Assembly (NCBI GenBank): GCA_005784505.1
Contig: VCAZ01000069.1
Span: 2,261,396 to 2,325,395, forward strand
Length of the DNA stretch: 64,000 nt
Origin: Bagarius yarrelli
Taxonomy: Eukaryota > Chordata > Actinopteri > Siluriformes > Sisoridae
Direction: 5' to 3'
The notes beneath the pieces were generated by a model. That model was given only the letters and a program-made list of their open reading frames with translations. It was not told the DNA's origin and ran no database searches. Made by a program: the position numbers and the translations under genes. Every line of letters starts with the position of its first letter. Within the stretch, counting starts at the first letter, position 1. This document shows positions 51,701 through 58,746 of the stretch, in pieces.

Positions 51701-54700
51701 CCAAACACAGTTTCTTTTGTGGTTTTTTTCTTCCCAGCCTGTAGGTGTGCACTTAGTACGGGTTCACACCAGTCCTAACGACCGCATGCTGTGGGCTCTG
51801 GACAGTCGATGTAACGTATACGTGCGCGTTGGCATTACTGAGGAAATGCCAGTCGGCACAGCCTGGGAGCACATTCCAGGTACACCATCATCAGCGTTTC
51901 TTATTTTAGTTTGTCTTTTTTGCTTTGTTTCTGACCAGAAGTTCACAATTTATTCACCGTAATAAAAAGTTTCTGAAAAACAGATAATACTAGGTACCAT
52001 AAAGGTTCTAAAAAAAAAAAAAAAAAAACTAGTCTGCTGAAGTGCAGCAGATGCTTTGGATCTGTATTTGTTAATGGATGCGCAGAATAGCTGTAGTTAC
52101 AGCAGCAAGATGCGTCTCACCATTAACCACATTTAAACAAGTTAATTTGTTATTCATTATTAGTATTTATTTATTAAATCTAAAGGTCATCATAATTTGG
52201 TTTGTTTCTCTTAATCCATTCACATGCGCATCTGCTTGAAAGATTTAGATAATATTCCAAGAACAAGGCCTGTCGAAGGTTAACAGCTTGTAGGATTTAT
52301 GTGAAACAGTTTGGCTTTAACGGAGAACCCAAGGTCTTTTTTTTTTTTTTTTTCGGCCGTACCCAGTCGACACAATCCGTATCAAACTATTGTTTTTTTT
52401 TTTTTTTTTTTTGTATTTAGTTGTTTAACACAGACACAAAATCTGATTGTATTGGCAGTCTAAGTTTCCCTGCGCTACAATCTACTTTAGTACCGGAGTA
52501 CAATTTCATTAAAAAATACTAAAATGACAGAACATTGAGCAAGGAGCGAGAAAGGAAAATCCGGATCAGACACTAAAGTCTGGTGTGGAGGTCTGGGCTG
52601 CGTTCCATGTTCCGGTTCATCCTAAAGATCATCAGTGGGCTCTCTGCAGGACACTCGATTTCTTCCACTGCAAACAGAACACAGCCAGTCTTCATGATGT
52701 ACGTTGTGAAGCTGGATCAGTGTTTGGTTTTATTTCCGTTTAAAAGTTGTTTTTTCAGTATTGTGGAATGTAGGGTCATTTGCATAACTGTCATACAAGT
52801 GAGATTCTCGACTTTACTAGTTGGGGGTGTGTATTGGGAAGAACGACAATGCATGGGTTGGGATATACATTATATATATTACGATACGTTGCAATAAAAA
52901 AAATGTAAAAGAAATAGCTAAAAATACCACAGATACAAAGCTGGAAACAACTACAGGAGCAGACGAGGAAGTCGTTTAACACACACTGATGTGATTTAAA
53001 TCAATAACTTTTAATAATAAATCATTTAAAATAAAATGTTTGAAAGTATGTGGTGATATTTATCGATACTAAAGATTTAAATATCGCAATGGTTGGCCGT
53101 ATTGATATTTTTACACAGCCCTAATAATACAAAGTATTATTAAAGTGGATTTAAACCTTTCATCCAAGTTGACCTAAAATCCAAACATCTGTTCATATCT
53201 TGAATTAACTATTTAGTTGAAATAACCTTTAATTGACTTCAAATGTTGCTTATTGTTAATTAATGTAGAAAATCAATACAGCAAAATCATTGGCCGTAAT
53301 TTACTTAATCCGAGTTCTAAAAGTACCACTTTCAACACGACGCATGTTATAGAACATCTCAAAAGAAAACATTTAAAGCAATGCATGTTCACACAGGTCA
53401 CTAAGGAAAATGTTTCCAAACAGCAAGAATCGTTTTCATCAAAACACTGATAAGGCATGAATAATTGCATTGGGGTTAGTTGTTGCTCTGGATGACCGGC
53501 TTTTCTCAGTAGTAGAGTAGTAGATGTCCTTCTGGATTTTTTGTAGCTACAGTATTTAATCACGGCGCAAACGAGAGTTTTCAATTCATTTAGTAAGCAT
53601 CTGTAGGATGTGGCTATATTTATTTGGCTTAGCTACATAGACTAGTTCCAAATCAAAATACTGTTAATGGGGGTTCGTGGAGACACGGAAGGCCACACCG
53701 AATAAAACGGAAGGGTCAAATGCAAATCCTGTGATAAAGACAGAAAGCAGCAGCAGAGTGGTGTATATGATGAGCTCTTCAAGGAGACTGGGTCTAACAG
53801 CAGGTCCAGACCTACCTTGCAAAACAAACCATGCCTAACTCCGACAAACCACCGCAGTATCAGAAAAATTCCTTGAGAGAACCTTTAGTGCAGCTTCTAA
53901 TATCACTGTAGAGAAGAGAACCTGCAGATCAGCTGATAAAAGAGCTTGTATGAACTTCGGAATGCTAAAGGAAATGAAAACCTCTGCCTGCTGCTCTATG
54001 TTTTATTATTTTAAATGTAAATGTTAAGCTGCTGATGTTAAGTTAGATTGCAGGCAGTACACACAACGTACTAGTTTTGCACCAACTGGTTTTACAGCCA
54101 AACTGCTGCAACTTTTGTTTTTTGTTTGTTTTAACCTTTTTTTCCAGTTCTGTGGAAATTTACTTGAATTGGCAACACTGCACGCACATGATTCTTGTTT
54201 TAAGCTCATGCCGTTAAAGAAACATGATAACTTGGACTAGAGACATTTGAATAAAAGACGGTTGTGACTGACGGCAGATACTGATGACAGTACAAGACTT
54301 CAAGTTCATTTCTGCCATCGCAAAATTCCCCAAAAGGGGTTGATATCATGCTGCTGCACTCCAACGTGCTGTTCAGAGGACTTTTAACAGATTTGTAACA
54401 TTAATATAAGGGTTTCAAAGCTGAAATGTGCTTAGAGTGTTAAACAAATCTGTGACTACTTTTGTATTAAACTACTCAAGTTTTTAAAAAAAAAAAAAAA
54501 AAAGTTTAAAAATGGGCTAATACATTCCTAACCACGAGACGTTCTTATGGTGATTAACCCAGTACTGGTTCTGCAACATTGCATGCTGCCAAAATCACAA
54601 AAATGGCTGATCCCAGAATGGTGCATCTCTGTGCTGCAGGCCTTCAGGCTACTCAGTTAGTGCTGAGCACCAGAACTGCATGGGTGCGCTGCCCCAATGG

Positions 54701-55864
54701 TGAGATGGCTCGGCGTTATGGGATTTCAGAAAAGAACCCAGCTGGCGACTACTGGAAAAAGGTACCAGGCCTGGTCAACTGGCTGACAGGTGAGTGATCA
54801 CAGTCTTGGTCGGGTGAAGATCCTGTAAAAAGCTCACTAAAAATAAAGCTGGCCAGACTTACTCCAGTAGAAACTCCGGTCTCTATGACTTTGTTGATTA
54901 TTATTTGTCGTTTGATGTATAAAATATATTTTGGGGGGAGTAAATGTTGATGTCTCTATGGTTCCTGGATCCTGATTTGTTGCCTATCTGAGCTGAGACC
55001 ACCGCGCTAAATATATCCAGAAGTATACTTGCTGAGTCTTCATTACATTTTTTTTATATAGGTTTTTGTCACTACCATCTGTGAAGTGTCCAGGCTATAA
55101 TCCTGGGACCAGATCCTTGGATTGCTCAATTTATACCAGATCCATTATTTTATAACAAGGTTAAATACTTAAGCAATCACAAATTTTATGTTTGTTTATT
55201 TGGTAAAAAAAAAAATAATCTGAGAACTAGGGCAGCACGGTGTCAAGGGGCTATTTTGTGTGGAGTTTGCATGTTCTCTTCCGGGTTCTCCGGTTTCATC
55301 CCACAGTTCAAAAACATGTTGTTAGGTCGATTGGTGATTCTAAATTGCCTATAGGAGTAAGTGTGGCCCTGTGATGGACTGGCGACCTGTCCAGGGTCCC
55401 CCCCTCCTGCCATTTACCCTTTCAAAGACGGCTGGGATAGACTCCAACAGATCCCCGTAACCCCGAATTAGGGAATAAGCCAGTATAGGAGATTAATAAA
55501 TGAATCTGACAACTATATCAAATTTTTTTTGCACAATCGTAAAATGAGCAACTGGCAACATCGGTATTAGATAAAAATATTCAATCTGAAATGAAGTGTA
55601 ATCTACAGTACTTCCTGTTTGGTGTAGCCTTTTACATAAATAAAGTGGATTGTAATGTTTTAACTTCTCTACACAAGGCTTAATGTTTGAGAACGAGCTG
55701 TGTTTGTTGCAGTGACCCCCATGGATGAGGTCTGGGCCATCAGTCCAACTGGTGCTCTGACACAGCGCCTCACCAAGACCCTCCCGCACAGCACGGGCAA
55801 AAATCACCTCAACACAGGCTCTCTCAGTGGGGAAGAACTGGAAGAAGAGTGGGAGGTGATTTAG
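28027..55864 (+). CDS. TECPR2: TECPR2, tectonin beta-propeller repeat-containing protein 2 (19 coding exons, complete)
   Basis: Joined exons: 28027-28245, 28333-28461, 29492-29623, 30123-30280, 33084-33390, 34368-34500, 35259-35657, 36424-37160, 37412-37595, 38697-38870, 42296-42476, 43325-43466, 44790-45030, 45212-45301, 46147-46380, 51416-51564, 51738-51879, 54640-54789, 55713-55864. All junctions are GT/AG and phase-compatible, totalling 4053 nt and 1350 aa; human TECPR2 is about 1411 aa, and the difference lies in the variable linker. Residues 1 to about 350 form a WD-type propeller. About 360-735 is a low-complexity linker with a conserved SSDEEDIY at 692-699. About 739-1345 holds the TECPR repeats (W-A-L-D...G-x-v-y-x-R-x-G signature), and the C-terminus WEVI (1347-1350) is an LC3-interacting motif. 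Known family role: cytosolic scaffold that binds ATG8 proteins, supports ER exit sites (SEC24D) and autophagosome maturation; human loss causes SPG49/HSAN9. The ATG at 28027 was chosen for its strong context (accATGG) and its match to the mammalian N-terminus. An in-frame ATG at 28006 would add seven residues. Confidence 0.97.
28333..28461 (+). CDS. TECPR2: TECPR2 coding exon 2
   Basis: Residues 74-116, phase 0 at both ends, after an 87-nt intron. Encodes the propeller strand segment LLSCFDDLVAVGTASGRV and ends GRNKQ|GTAGGG. The following intron (1030 nt) holds a tRNA-derived SINE about 70 nt downstream of the donor. Confidence 0.95.
28530..28723 (+). mobile_element. tRNA-derived SINE (family A) in TECPR2 intron 2
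   Basis: Best-preserved copy: GGGAAGTGGTGGCTCATGG, GGGTTCGATTCCCAGC, CCACCAAGCCACCACTG, GTCGCTCTGGATAAGGGCG and an AATGTAAATG end. Confidence 0.9.
29492..29623 (+). CDS. TECPR2: TECPR2 coding exon 3
   Basis: Residues 117-160, phase 0 at both ends, with a CTCGCAG acceptor. Carries the WD-like blade motif SLAWSANGMKLFSGDDKGKV. A (CCTAT)-type tandem array begins within about 30 nt of its donor. Confidence 0.95.
29645..29965. repeat. (CCTAT)n-type array in TECPR2 intron 3
   Basis: Degenerate pentamers TATCC / CCATC / TTTTA over about 320 bp, beginning about 20 nt after the exon 3 donor. The + strand is strongly pyrimidine-rich with almost no G. Confidence 0.9.
30096..30117. repeat. (TG)n tract abutting the exon 4 acceptor of TECPR2
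   Basis: About 10 TG units ending five nt before the exon boundary, in the position of the polypyrimidine tract. Confidence 0.95.
30123..30280 (+). CDS. TECPR2: TECPR2 coding exon 4
   Basis: Residues 161-212 plus two bases of Ser213. Contains EEPSAIVQLDYSQKMLLVST, nearly identical to the mammalian blade. The acceptor is a (TG)n run followed by TCGCAG instead of a pyrimidine tract. A second AG 24 nt upstream (30098) would add eight residues in frame. Confidence 0.93.
30444..30990 (-). mobile_element. LINE 3' end with (TCTAA)n tail, in TECPR2 intron 4
   Basis: On -, a frame from 30986 reads RARGIIKDPSHPNHGLFTLL and PSGRRYR, then shifts frame to the RTNRL-type C-terminal motif typical of LINE ORF2. 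A short 3' UTR follows, and the element terminates in TTAATCTAATCTAA repeats at 30444-30475. It is 5' truncated, as usual for LINE insertions. Confidence 0.75.
31174..31480 (-). pseudogene. Tc1/mariner-like transposase fragment in TECPR2 intron 4
   Basis: On -, the frame reads IKERMDAAKYTAVLE, then DLTFQPNNNLRHTAKT. This corresponds to the FQQDNDPKHTAK region around the second catalytic Asp, which is changed to Asn here. Continues to KILKIAVHR. Inactive fragment. Confidence 0.7.
33084..33390 (+). CDS. TECPR2: TECPR2 coding exon 5
   Basis: Residues 213 (split serine) to 315. Conserved blocks include GKFGACF, ARPGLRLWRADV and KEGWVLSWNEYSVYVVD, which close most of the N-terminal propeller. The acceptor is CTCCAAG. 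The 2803-nt intron before it holds a LINE 3' end and a Tc1 fragment. Confidence 0.95.
34368..34500 (+). CDS. TECPR2: TECPR2 coding exon 6
   Basis: Residues 316-359 plus one base of Met360. Encodes SCGDIVSVSCTENEIFILKG, the last recognisable blade of the N-terminal propeller. Acceptor TTTTAAG, donor A|GTAAGG. Confidence 0.95.
34860..35095 (+). pseudogene. Tc1/mariner-like 5' end fragment in TECPR2 intron 6
   Basis: Leader with AAGACACATGTCCACA, then a start at about 34994 reading MTKELSKDVRDKVG, the helix-turn-helix start of a common fish Tc1 transposase. The frame is lost after about 20 codons and the rest is deleted. Confidence 0.7.
35259..35657 (+). CDS. TECPR2: TECPR2 coding exon 7 (linker)
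   Basis: Residues 360-492 plus one base of Glu493. Starts the poorly conserved linker: an acidic glutamate-rich stretch (about 400-440), a serine-rich RSRSSSI segment, and the conserved EDFQQELIVKPVKLRRK block that aligns to the basic KPIKVKRKKK region of mammals. No propeller motif is seen; probably disordered. Confidence 0.92.
36424..37160 (+). CDS. TECPR2: TECPR2 coding exon 8 (long linker exon)
   Basis: Residues 494-738, the largest exon and the most divergent part of the protein. Rich in Ser, Glu, Asp and Pro. The one clearly conserved island is SSDEEDIYAQG at 692-702, just before the C-terminal propeller; its acidic context suits a CK2-type phosphorylation site (inference). Donor CAG|GTAAGT. 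Confidence 0.92.
37412..37595 (+). CDS. TECPR2: TECPR2 coding exon 9
   Basis: Residues 739-799 plus one base of Gly800. Opens the TECPR region with LAESWMGYSGPG and the repeat HIWCLDFKGALYCS. The glycine codon is split at the intron, as at most later junctions between TECPR repeats. Confidence 0.96.
37618..38447. mobile_element. Non-autonomous element with nested inverted repeats, in TECPR2 intron 9
   Basis: Long imperfect hairpin: 38020-38041 pairs with 38406-38427 (19 of 22) and 38076-38096 with 38347-38367 (20 of 21). The sequence between these arms is also complementary, giving arms of about 80 bp. Weak outer ends (AGGCC...TTTACAC) at 37618 and 38447 suggest a hAT-like MITE. Confidence 0.6.
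38697..38870 (+). CDS. TECPR2: TECPR2 coding exon 10
   Basis: Residues 801-857, bounded by split glycines 800 and 858. Encodes ACGKVTIKGKRHWY and the TECPR repeat LSDDTAWIIRTSGDLYLQTG, essentially identical to mammals. Confidence 0.96.
39433..39470. repeat. (ATATT)n microsatellite in TECPR2 intron 10
   Basis: ATATT pentamers with two C substitutions. Confidence 0.85.
40790..40852 (+). mobile_element. SINE head fragment in TECPR2 intron 10
   Basis: GGGGCAAGTGGTTGCTCAGTG and AAGGTGTTAAACTGCTAACC resemble the tRNA-like head of families A/B. No tail is seen. Confidence 0.5.
40860..42150 (-). pseudogene. LINE reverse-transcriptase relic (CR1/L2/Rex-like) in TECPR2 intron 10
   Basis: On the - strand, broken frames show RT motifs in the right order: NLPFLSKLLEKVV (about 41448-41497), AAFDTIDH (41257-41280), GVPQSAVLG (41101-41130) and FHCYSDDT followed by a stop (41016-41039). 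The usual YADD is YSDD here. Stops and frameshifts show it is inactive. Outer limits are approximate. Confidence 0.75.
42251..42288. repeat. (GT)n tract abutting the exon 11 acceptor of TECPR2
   Basis: About 19 GT units, then TCTCTCAG and exon 11. Confidence 0.95.
42296..42476 (+). CDS. TECPR2: TECPR2 coding exon 11
   Basis: Residues 859-917 plus two bases of Ser918. Contains SMDRPCARSVKVDCPCP and the repeat VVWALSEQRVLFYREG. The 3425-nt intron before it carries a LINE reverse-transcriptase relic and ends in a (GT)n run followed by CTCTCAG. Confidence 0.95.
43256..43308. repeat. (TG)n tract near the exon 12 acceptor of TECPR2
   Basis: About 26 TG units, then a TACTAAT branch-point-like sequence (43308-43314) and GGGCAG. 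Confidence 0.95.
43325..43466 (+). CDS. TECPR2: TECPR2 coding exon 12
   Basis: Residues 918-965. Encodes the repeat NNTLWALDTSGSLWFRTGIT followed by DEHWWQ. The acceptor is atypical: a (TG)n run of about 50 nt, then TACTAATATGTGGGCAG with almost no pyrimidine tract. Confidence 0.93.
43646..44760 (+). pseudogene. Tc1/mariner-like element with broken transposase, in TECPR2 intron 12
   Basis: Left terminus CAGTCATGGCCAAAAATAAC is of Tc1 inverted-repeat type. Frames show a helix-turn-helix part (LREEIVEKW region, about 43985), WTDETNVEL (about 44353), QDNNPKHT (about 44590) and SPDLNPID (about 44648), the three blocks of the DDE/D catalytic core. Multiple stops and shifts; no matching right terminus before exon 13. 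Confidence 0.8.
44790..45030 (+). CDS. TECPR2: TECPR2 coding exon 13
   Basis: Residues 966-1045 plus one base of Gly1046. Contains ITDYVVFEQGGLFQTLIQAT, an amphipathic segment (VERVAERLRVAF), and the repeat SGVWIASGRNDFHVAKGSL. A Tc1-type relic ends shortly before its acceptor. Confidence 0.95.
45212..45301 (+). CDS. TECPR2: TECPR2 coding exon 14
   Basis: Residues 1047-1075 between split glycines, after a 181-nt intron. Encodes VPRGLASATKWVFVFSSA, matching the mammalian segment. Smallest coding exon of the gene. Confidence 0.94.
45467..45722 (+). mobile_element. tRNA-derived SINE (family B) with LINE-like tail, in TECPR2 intron 14
   Basis: Head GGCAGTGGTGGCTCAAATGG, B-box GGGTTCAAGCCTC. The last 51 bp (45671-45721) match the reverse complement of 30471-30521, the 3' end of a LINE, at 47 of 51 positions by my count. 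Confidence 0.85.
45722..45762. repeat. (AT)n microsatellite at a SINE 3' end
   Basis: About 20 AT units directly following the SINE tail at 45722, so probably seeded by that insertion. Confidence 0.9.
46147..46380 (+). CDS. TECPR2: TECPR2 coding exon 15
   Basis: Residues 1077-1153. Encodes SFLWLGQSRKDLFC and the TECPR repeat ALWGLDQHGRVYIRTL. Donor G|GTATGC opens the longest intron, 5035 nt. Confidence 0.95.
46684..47548. mobile_element. MITE-like element with TA target duplication, in TECPR2 intron 15
   Basis: Terminal inverted repeats AGGGTGTGTTCACA...TTGTT at both ends (21 of 22 matching, counting the TA), flanked by TA on each side. About 865 bp with no transposase. It contains a (TG)n run and a piece of another fish repeat near 47100-47280. 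Confidence 0.65.
47490..47512. repeat. (TG)n microsatellite in TECPR2 intron 15
   Basis: About 11 TG units inside the MITE at 46684-47548. Confidence 0.85.
49626..49662. repeat. (AATG)n microsatellite in TECPR2 intron 15
   Basis: About nine AATG tetramers. Confidence 0.9.
51416..51564 (+). CDS. TECPR2: TECPR2 coding exon 16
   Basis: Residues 1155-1203. TECPR repeat NVWACDSNGMIYFRVGTQ followed by PLNPSMMLPAWICIEPPEQ, close to mammals. Acceptor CCCTACAG. Confidence 0.96.
51738..51879 (+). CDS. TECPR2: TECPR2 coding exon 17
   Basis: Residues 1204-1250 plus one base of Gly1251. TECPR repeat MLWALDSRCNVYVRVGITEE, then MPVGTAWEHIP. The intron before it is 173 nt. Confidence 0.96.
52583..52695 (+). 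mobile_element. Tc1-derived MITE fragment in TECPR2 intron 17
   Basis: AGGTCTGGGCTGCGTTCCA, CGGTTCATCCTAAAGATC and TGCAGGACACTCGATTTC match family internal blocks. Confidence 0.5.
52815..53125. mobile_element. Possible MITE with ATCGATA/ATATCG motifs, TECPR2 intron 17
   Basis: GGGGTGTGTATTGGGAAGAA at one end and TTACACAGCCCTAAT at the other, with ATTACGATACG and TTTATCGATACTAAAG inside. This is the pattern of a common fish non-autonomous element; ends were not proven. Confidence 0.4.
54640..54789 (+). CDS. TECPR2: TECPR2 coding exon 18
   Basis: Residues 1252-1300 plus one base of Val1301. Encodes LSTRTAWVRCPNGEMARRYG and PAGDYWKKVPG, the penultimate TECPR repeat. Acceptor TGCTGCAG. Confidence 0.96.
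55230..55505 (+). mobile_element. tRNA-derived SINE-like repeat (family C), 5' deleted, in TECPR2 intron 18
   Basis: Starts GGGCAGCACGGTG, lacks most of the tRNA-like part, continues GTGTGGAGTTTGCATG and CCTGTGATGGACTGGCGACC, and ends near AATTAGGGAATAAGCC. Confidence 0.8.
55713..55864 (+). CDS. TECPR2: TECPR2 coding exon 19 with stop codon
   Basis: Residues 1301-1350 and the TAG stop at 55862-55864. Last repeat DEVWAISPTGALTQRLTKT, then a short acidic tail ending EELEEEWEVI. The final WEVI with acidic residues upstream is an LC3-interacting region of the type described for human TECPR2. Confidence 0.96.
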
Positions 55865-56125
55865 ACAGCTGGATGATGGAATTTTGCTAATAGGCACTTT
55901 ATTTTGGTTCTGTTCTTAACCTGTGTACAGAAGAATCTTTTGTTTCAGAGTGTACAGAATTTTTGAAAGAAGGTGTGAAGAAATATGATTCATTTAATTA
56001 CATTCTTTTAGCCATGCACATTTTTAACTTTTTACCCAGAATATCAGGATCTGTTAGATTAATTTTTTTTTTATTTTTTTTTAACATGAAATGCGTCAGT
56101 CAGTACCGCAGTGTACATGGTAGTG

Positions 56126-56310
56126 AGGGAAGTGGTAGTGCAGTGGTTAAGGTGTTGGACTGCTAATTGGAAGATCTGGGTTCGATTTCCAGTACCAACA
56201 AGCTACCACTGCTAGGCCCCTGACCTTTAACCCCCTATTGCTTAACTGTATAAAAGAAATGAATGCAACTCGCTTTGGATAAGGACGTCTACCAAATGCT
56301 GTAAATGTAT
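56126..56310 (+). mobile_element. tRNA-derived SINE (family A) in the TECPR2 3' flank
   Basis: GGAAGTGGTAGTGCAGTGG head, GGGTTCGATTTCCAG B-box, tail ending CCAAATGCTGTAAATGTA. Lies 260 nt after the TECPR2 stop, so probably in its 3' UTR. Confidence 0.8.
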
Positions 56311-56622
56311 GTGGAAGGTTACAAAAGTCGAAAAGAAAAGTAGTTTCAGTTTGCAGACATAACTGCTAAAAGGGACATAATCTGAAGTCTGATCTGTAGA
56401 ATACATTTAGGAAGGGATTATTCCTAAAAACCATTTATTCAGCGCTAAAGTGAAAGAAATGTTTCCTACTCCAAGGTAGTGATACACAACAGAATGTGTA
56501 ATCTTCCGAAATACATTTGTTTATCTGCTTATAGAAATAACGGTCTGCGTCTGTTTGCTTGGTGACGATCAGTACACAAATTTATGCCAGAAGGCGCCGT
56601 TCTGAATTTTAAATTGTTGTAA

Positions 56623-57020
56623 ACTATATGGCCAAAAGTTTTTTTTTTAAATACCTGACTATTATATATGTATGTATACTAATGAAAAGTCGTTACACAA
56701 CAACTTTATTTTTTATTTTCCCACAATAATATGAGTGAGTTCAGGCTCTTATGTTGAACGAGGAGGTCTGGGGTGTTTACTGAGGTCGAGGTTGAGGTCA
56801 GGACTCTGTGCAGGCCAATAGAGTTCTGTCACATCCACCCATAACACACCATGTTACACCATGGGCATTGTCATGTTTAGGTTTCTTAGTTCCACTGAGG
56901 GAATAACATGATTGCTACATCACAGAGAGGTTCCAGACAAAACCGTGTGTGTGTGTGTGTGTGTAAAAACACATATTAGGGTGCGCTGGTATGCTGTCCA
57001 TAAACTTTTGGCCATATAGT
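56623..57020. mobile_element. Tc1-type MITE with perfect 19-bp terminal inverted repeats, TECPR2 3' flank
   Basis: Left end ACTATATGGCCAAAAGTTT (56623-56641) is the exact reverse complement of 57002-57020. The internal AGGTCTGGGGTG and CTCTGTGCAGGCCAATAGAG match the common TGGCCAAAAGTTT MITE family, which has further fragments at 1460, 2040, 22110, 52583 and 63751. Confidence 0.85.
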
Positions 57021-57328
57021 GAAGGTCTGTGGCGGATTAAGTGAACTGTTTATAATTGGATACGAGCTGGCAGATATTTCCCAGTACTGCTATGCTACAG
57101 GGTAGTTATCGGGGTTTTTTTATCCTCCATATTTTAAGCTACATGCAGAAGAATAACAGTTTACGTAGTTACATACCGTATGCAGTAGAAAGTGTCGACA
57201 TATTCCTGATGCTCACTGACACATTATTGTACAAGCAAAACCTTAACGCGGATAAACAGGAAGCGACTTTTATTCTCAATTTTAATTTTTAACTGCCGTA
57301 AAAGGTAAAAACTTTAGATGATTGTTAA

Positions 57329-57334
57329 AATAAA
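57329..57334 (+). promoter_or_regulatory. Candidate proximal polyadenylation signal of TECPR2
   Basis: AATAAA about 1.46 kb after the stop codon. T-rich sequence follows about 60-80 nt later. It cannot be ranked against the site at 57699 without transcript ends. Confidence 0.25.
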
Positions 57335-57698
57335 CCTGGCCCATCTTGTTATAATGAAGATATATTGTATTGTTCCATTTGAAATCAGAATGGTGGAGGA
57401 ACCCTAGTGTTTTCTTTCTTCTTTTTTTTTACCCAGGAATGAATGTAAAAATGCGTTCAGGTTAGTAGCTGCTGCTAATTTCCCACAATCGTGCATAAGG
57501 CATGCTTCATGCTTAGTTATTCACATACCTGCTGTTGTAGGGCTGGACGTGTGCATGAACGTTCAAGAGGAGAGACAGAAGAGGCTTCTGGTGGGTTTTT
57601 TTTTTTATTATTATTTTATTTTATTCTCTTTTCACTGCTGTTTATTTGTTGTTTTTTGGTAGATCGGTTAATGTGAATGTAAAGATCTACAGCACTCT

Positions 57699-57704
57699 AA
57701 TAAA
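57699..57704 (+). promoter_or_regulatory. Candidate distal polyadenylation signal of TECPR2
   Basis: AATAAA 1.8 kb after the TECPR2 stop, followed within 40 nt by T/G-rich sequence. If used, the 3' UTR contains a SINE and a MITE. An earlier AATAAA lies at 57329-57334. Confidence 0.35.
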
Positions 57705-58662
57705 CCACTTCGGTTCATAATCCATTCTGTAATGCTGTACTGGCAACCTTTATTTAGTGAATGCACTTTATTAATGTGTGAATGAACGGACGGATCAAGA
57801 TTACCATCATTTAATAAGAGTGATATTTAATGTGTCTTTTTTTTGTAACTCACTTGTGACATTTTTGTAAATAATATTGGACCACAGACGTTTAGAAAAA
57901 TGATGCAAATGACTAAGGGTACGTATATTAACTTGTTGTTTGGGGTTGTTTTTCACTTTTTCTCTGTGATTATTTCCCTGTGATTTGCGCCCCTCATGTC
58001 TTTCCTTCTTTTTCTTTTCCTCTGACCACATTGTGATCGCTTAAAAAAGGAATGAGGGGGAAAATTACTAGCACTTATTATAGAGCACCGATGTTATGCG
58101 TATGGTATATTATCACTAAGTACATTTATCATGCTTTAACCGCTGCTGTCATCATTTTATGCTGTCTATATACTTCCAAAATTAAAAAAAACAGATGTTT
58201 ATCAAACATGACCATGTCTGATTATGGGTCAGTCTTCAGCTTACAGAAATGTGTTTGTCACCGTTAAAGTCCAAGAAATAGAGCAAAGTCTATTTAAAAA
58301 ATATATTTTGAACAGTATCCAAACATCACTTGATATCAGTCTATTTTACAACATTCACATATTTACAGTGCAGTAATCAGTGTAGCAGCCTTAAATGATT
58401 CAGTAGACATTTAACCTTTGTGTTGTCTTCCAGTCAACCGTGCAACTTTTTGCATGTTAAATAAGTAAAATAAAAAATAAAAAAAAGATCATCCATTTCT
58501 GGGTTATACTATGTTCATTTCAAACAATTACATTAAAAATAAAACAATATTTCTAATATAAAATCTGTTAAAACGGGTCAGATTTGATCCTTGGACAAGC
58601 GAAAGGTCAATCAGATTAGTAGAGAAGGATTTTTGATATATTTGCCATAACGTGAATACCTC

Positions 58663-58665
<3 letters not shown>
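57705..58665. other. Intergenic spacer between convergent TECPR2 and ANKRD9
   Basis: About 1 kb of AT-rich DNA with no gene. It includes the likely 3' ends of both transcripts. Confidence 0.5.

Positions 58666-58671
<6 letters not shown>
58666..58671 (-). promoter_or_regulatory. Candidate polyadenylation signal of ANKRD9
   Basis: TTTATT on + (AATAAA on -) about 75 nt past the ANKRD9 stop, at the edge of an (ATT)n microsatellite. It may therefore be fortuitous. Confidence 0.2.

Positions 58672-58701
<30 letters not shown>
58669..58701. repeat. (ATT)n microsatellite downstream of ANKRD9
   Basis: About 11 ATT units, roughly 50 nt past the ANKRD9 stop codon and so possibly in its 3' UTR. Confidence 0.9.
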
Positions 58702-58746
58702 TTACACGTTTTGAATAAAGGGTTGATTTTATCAGTCAGAGATGGG

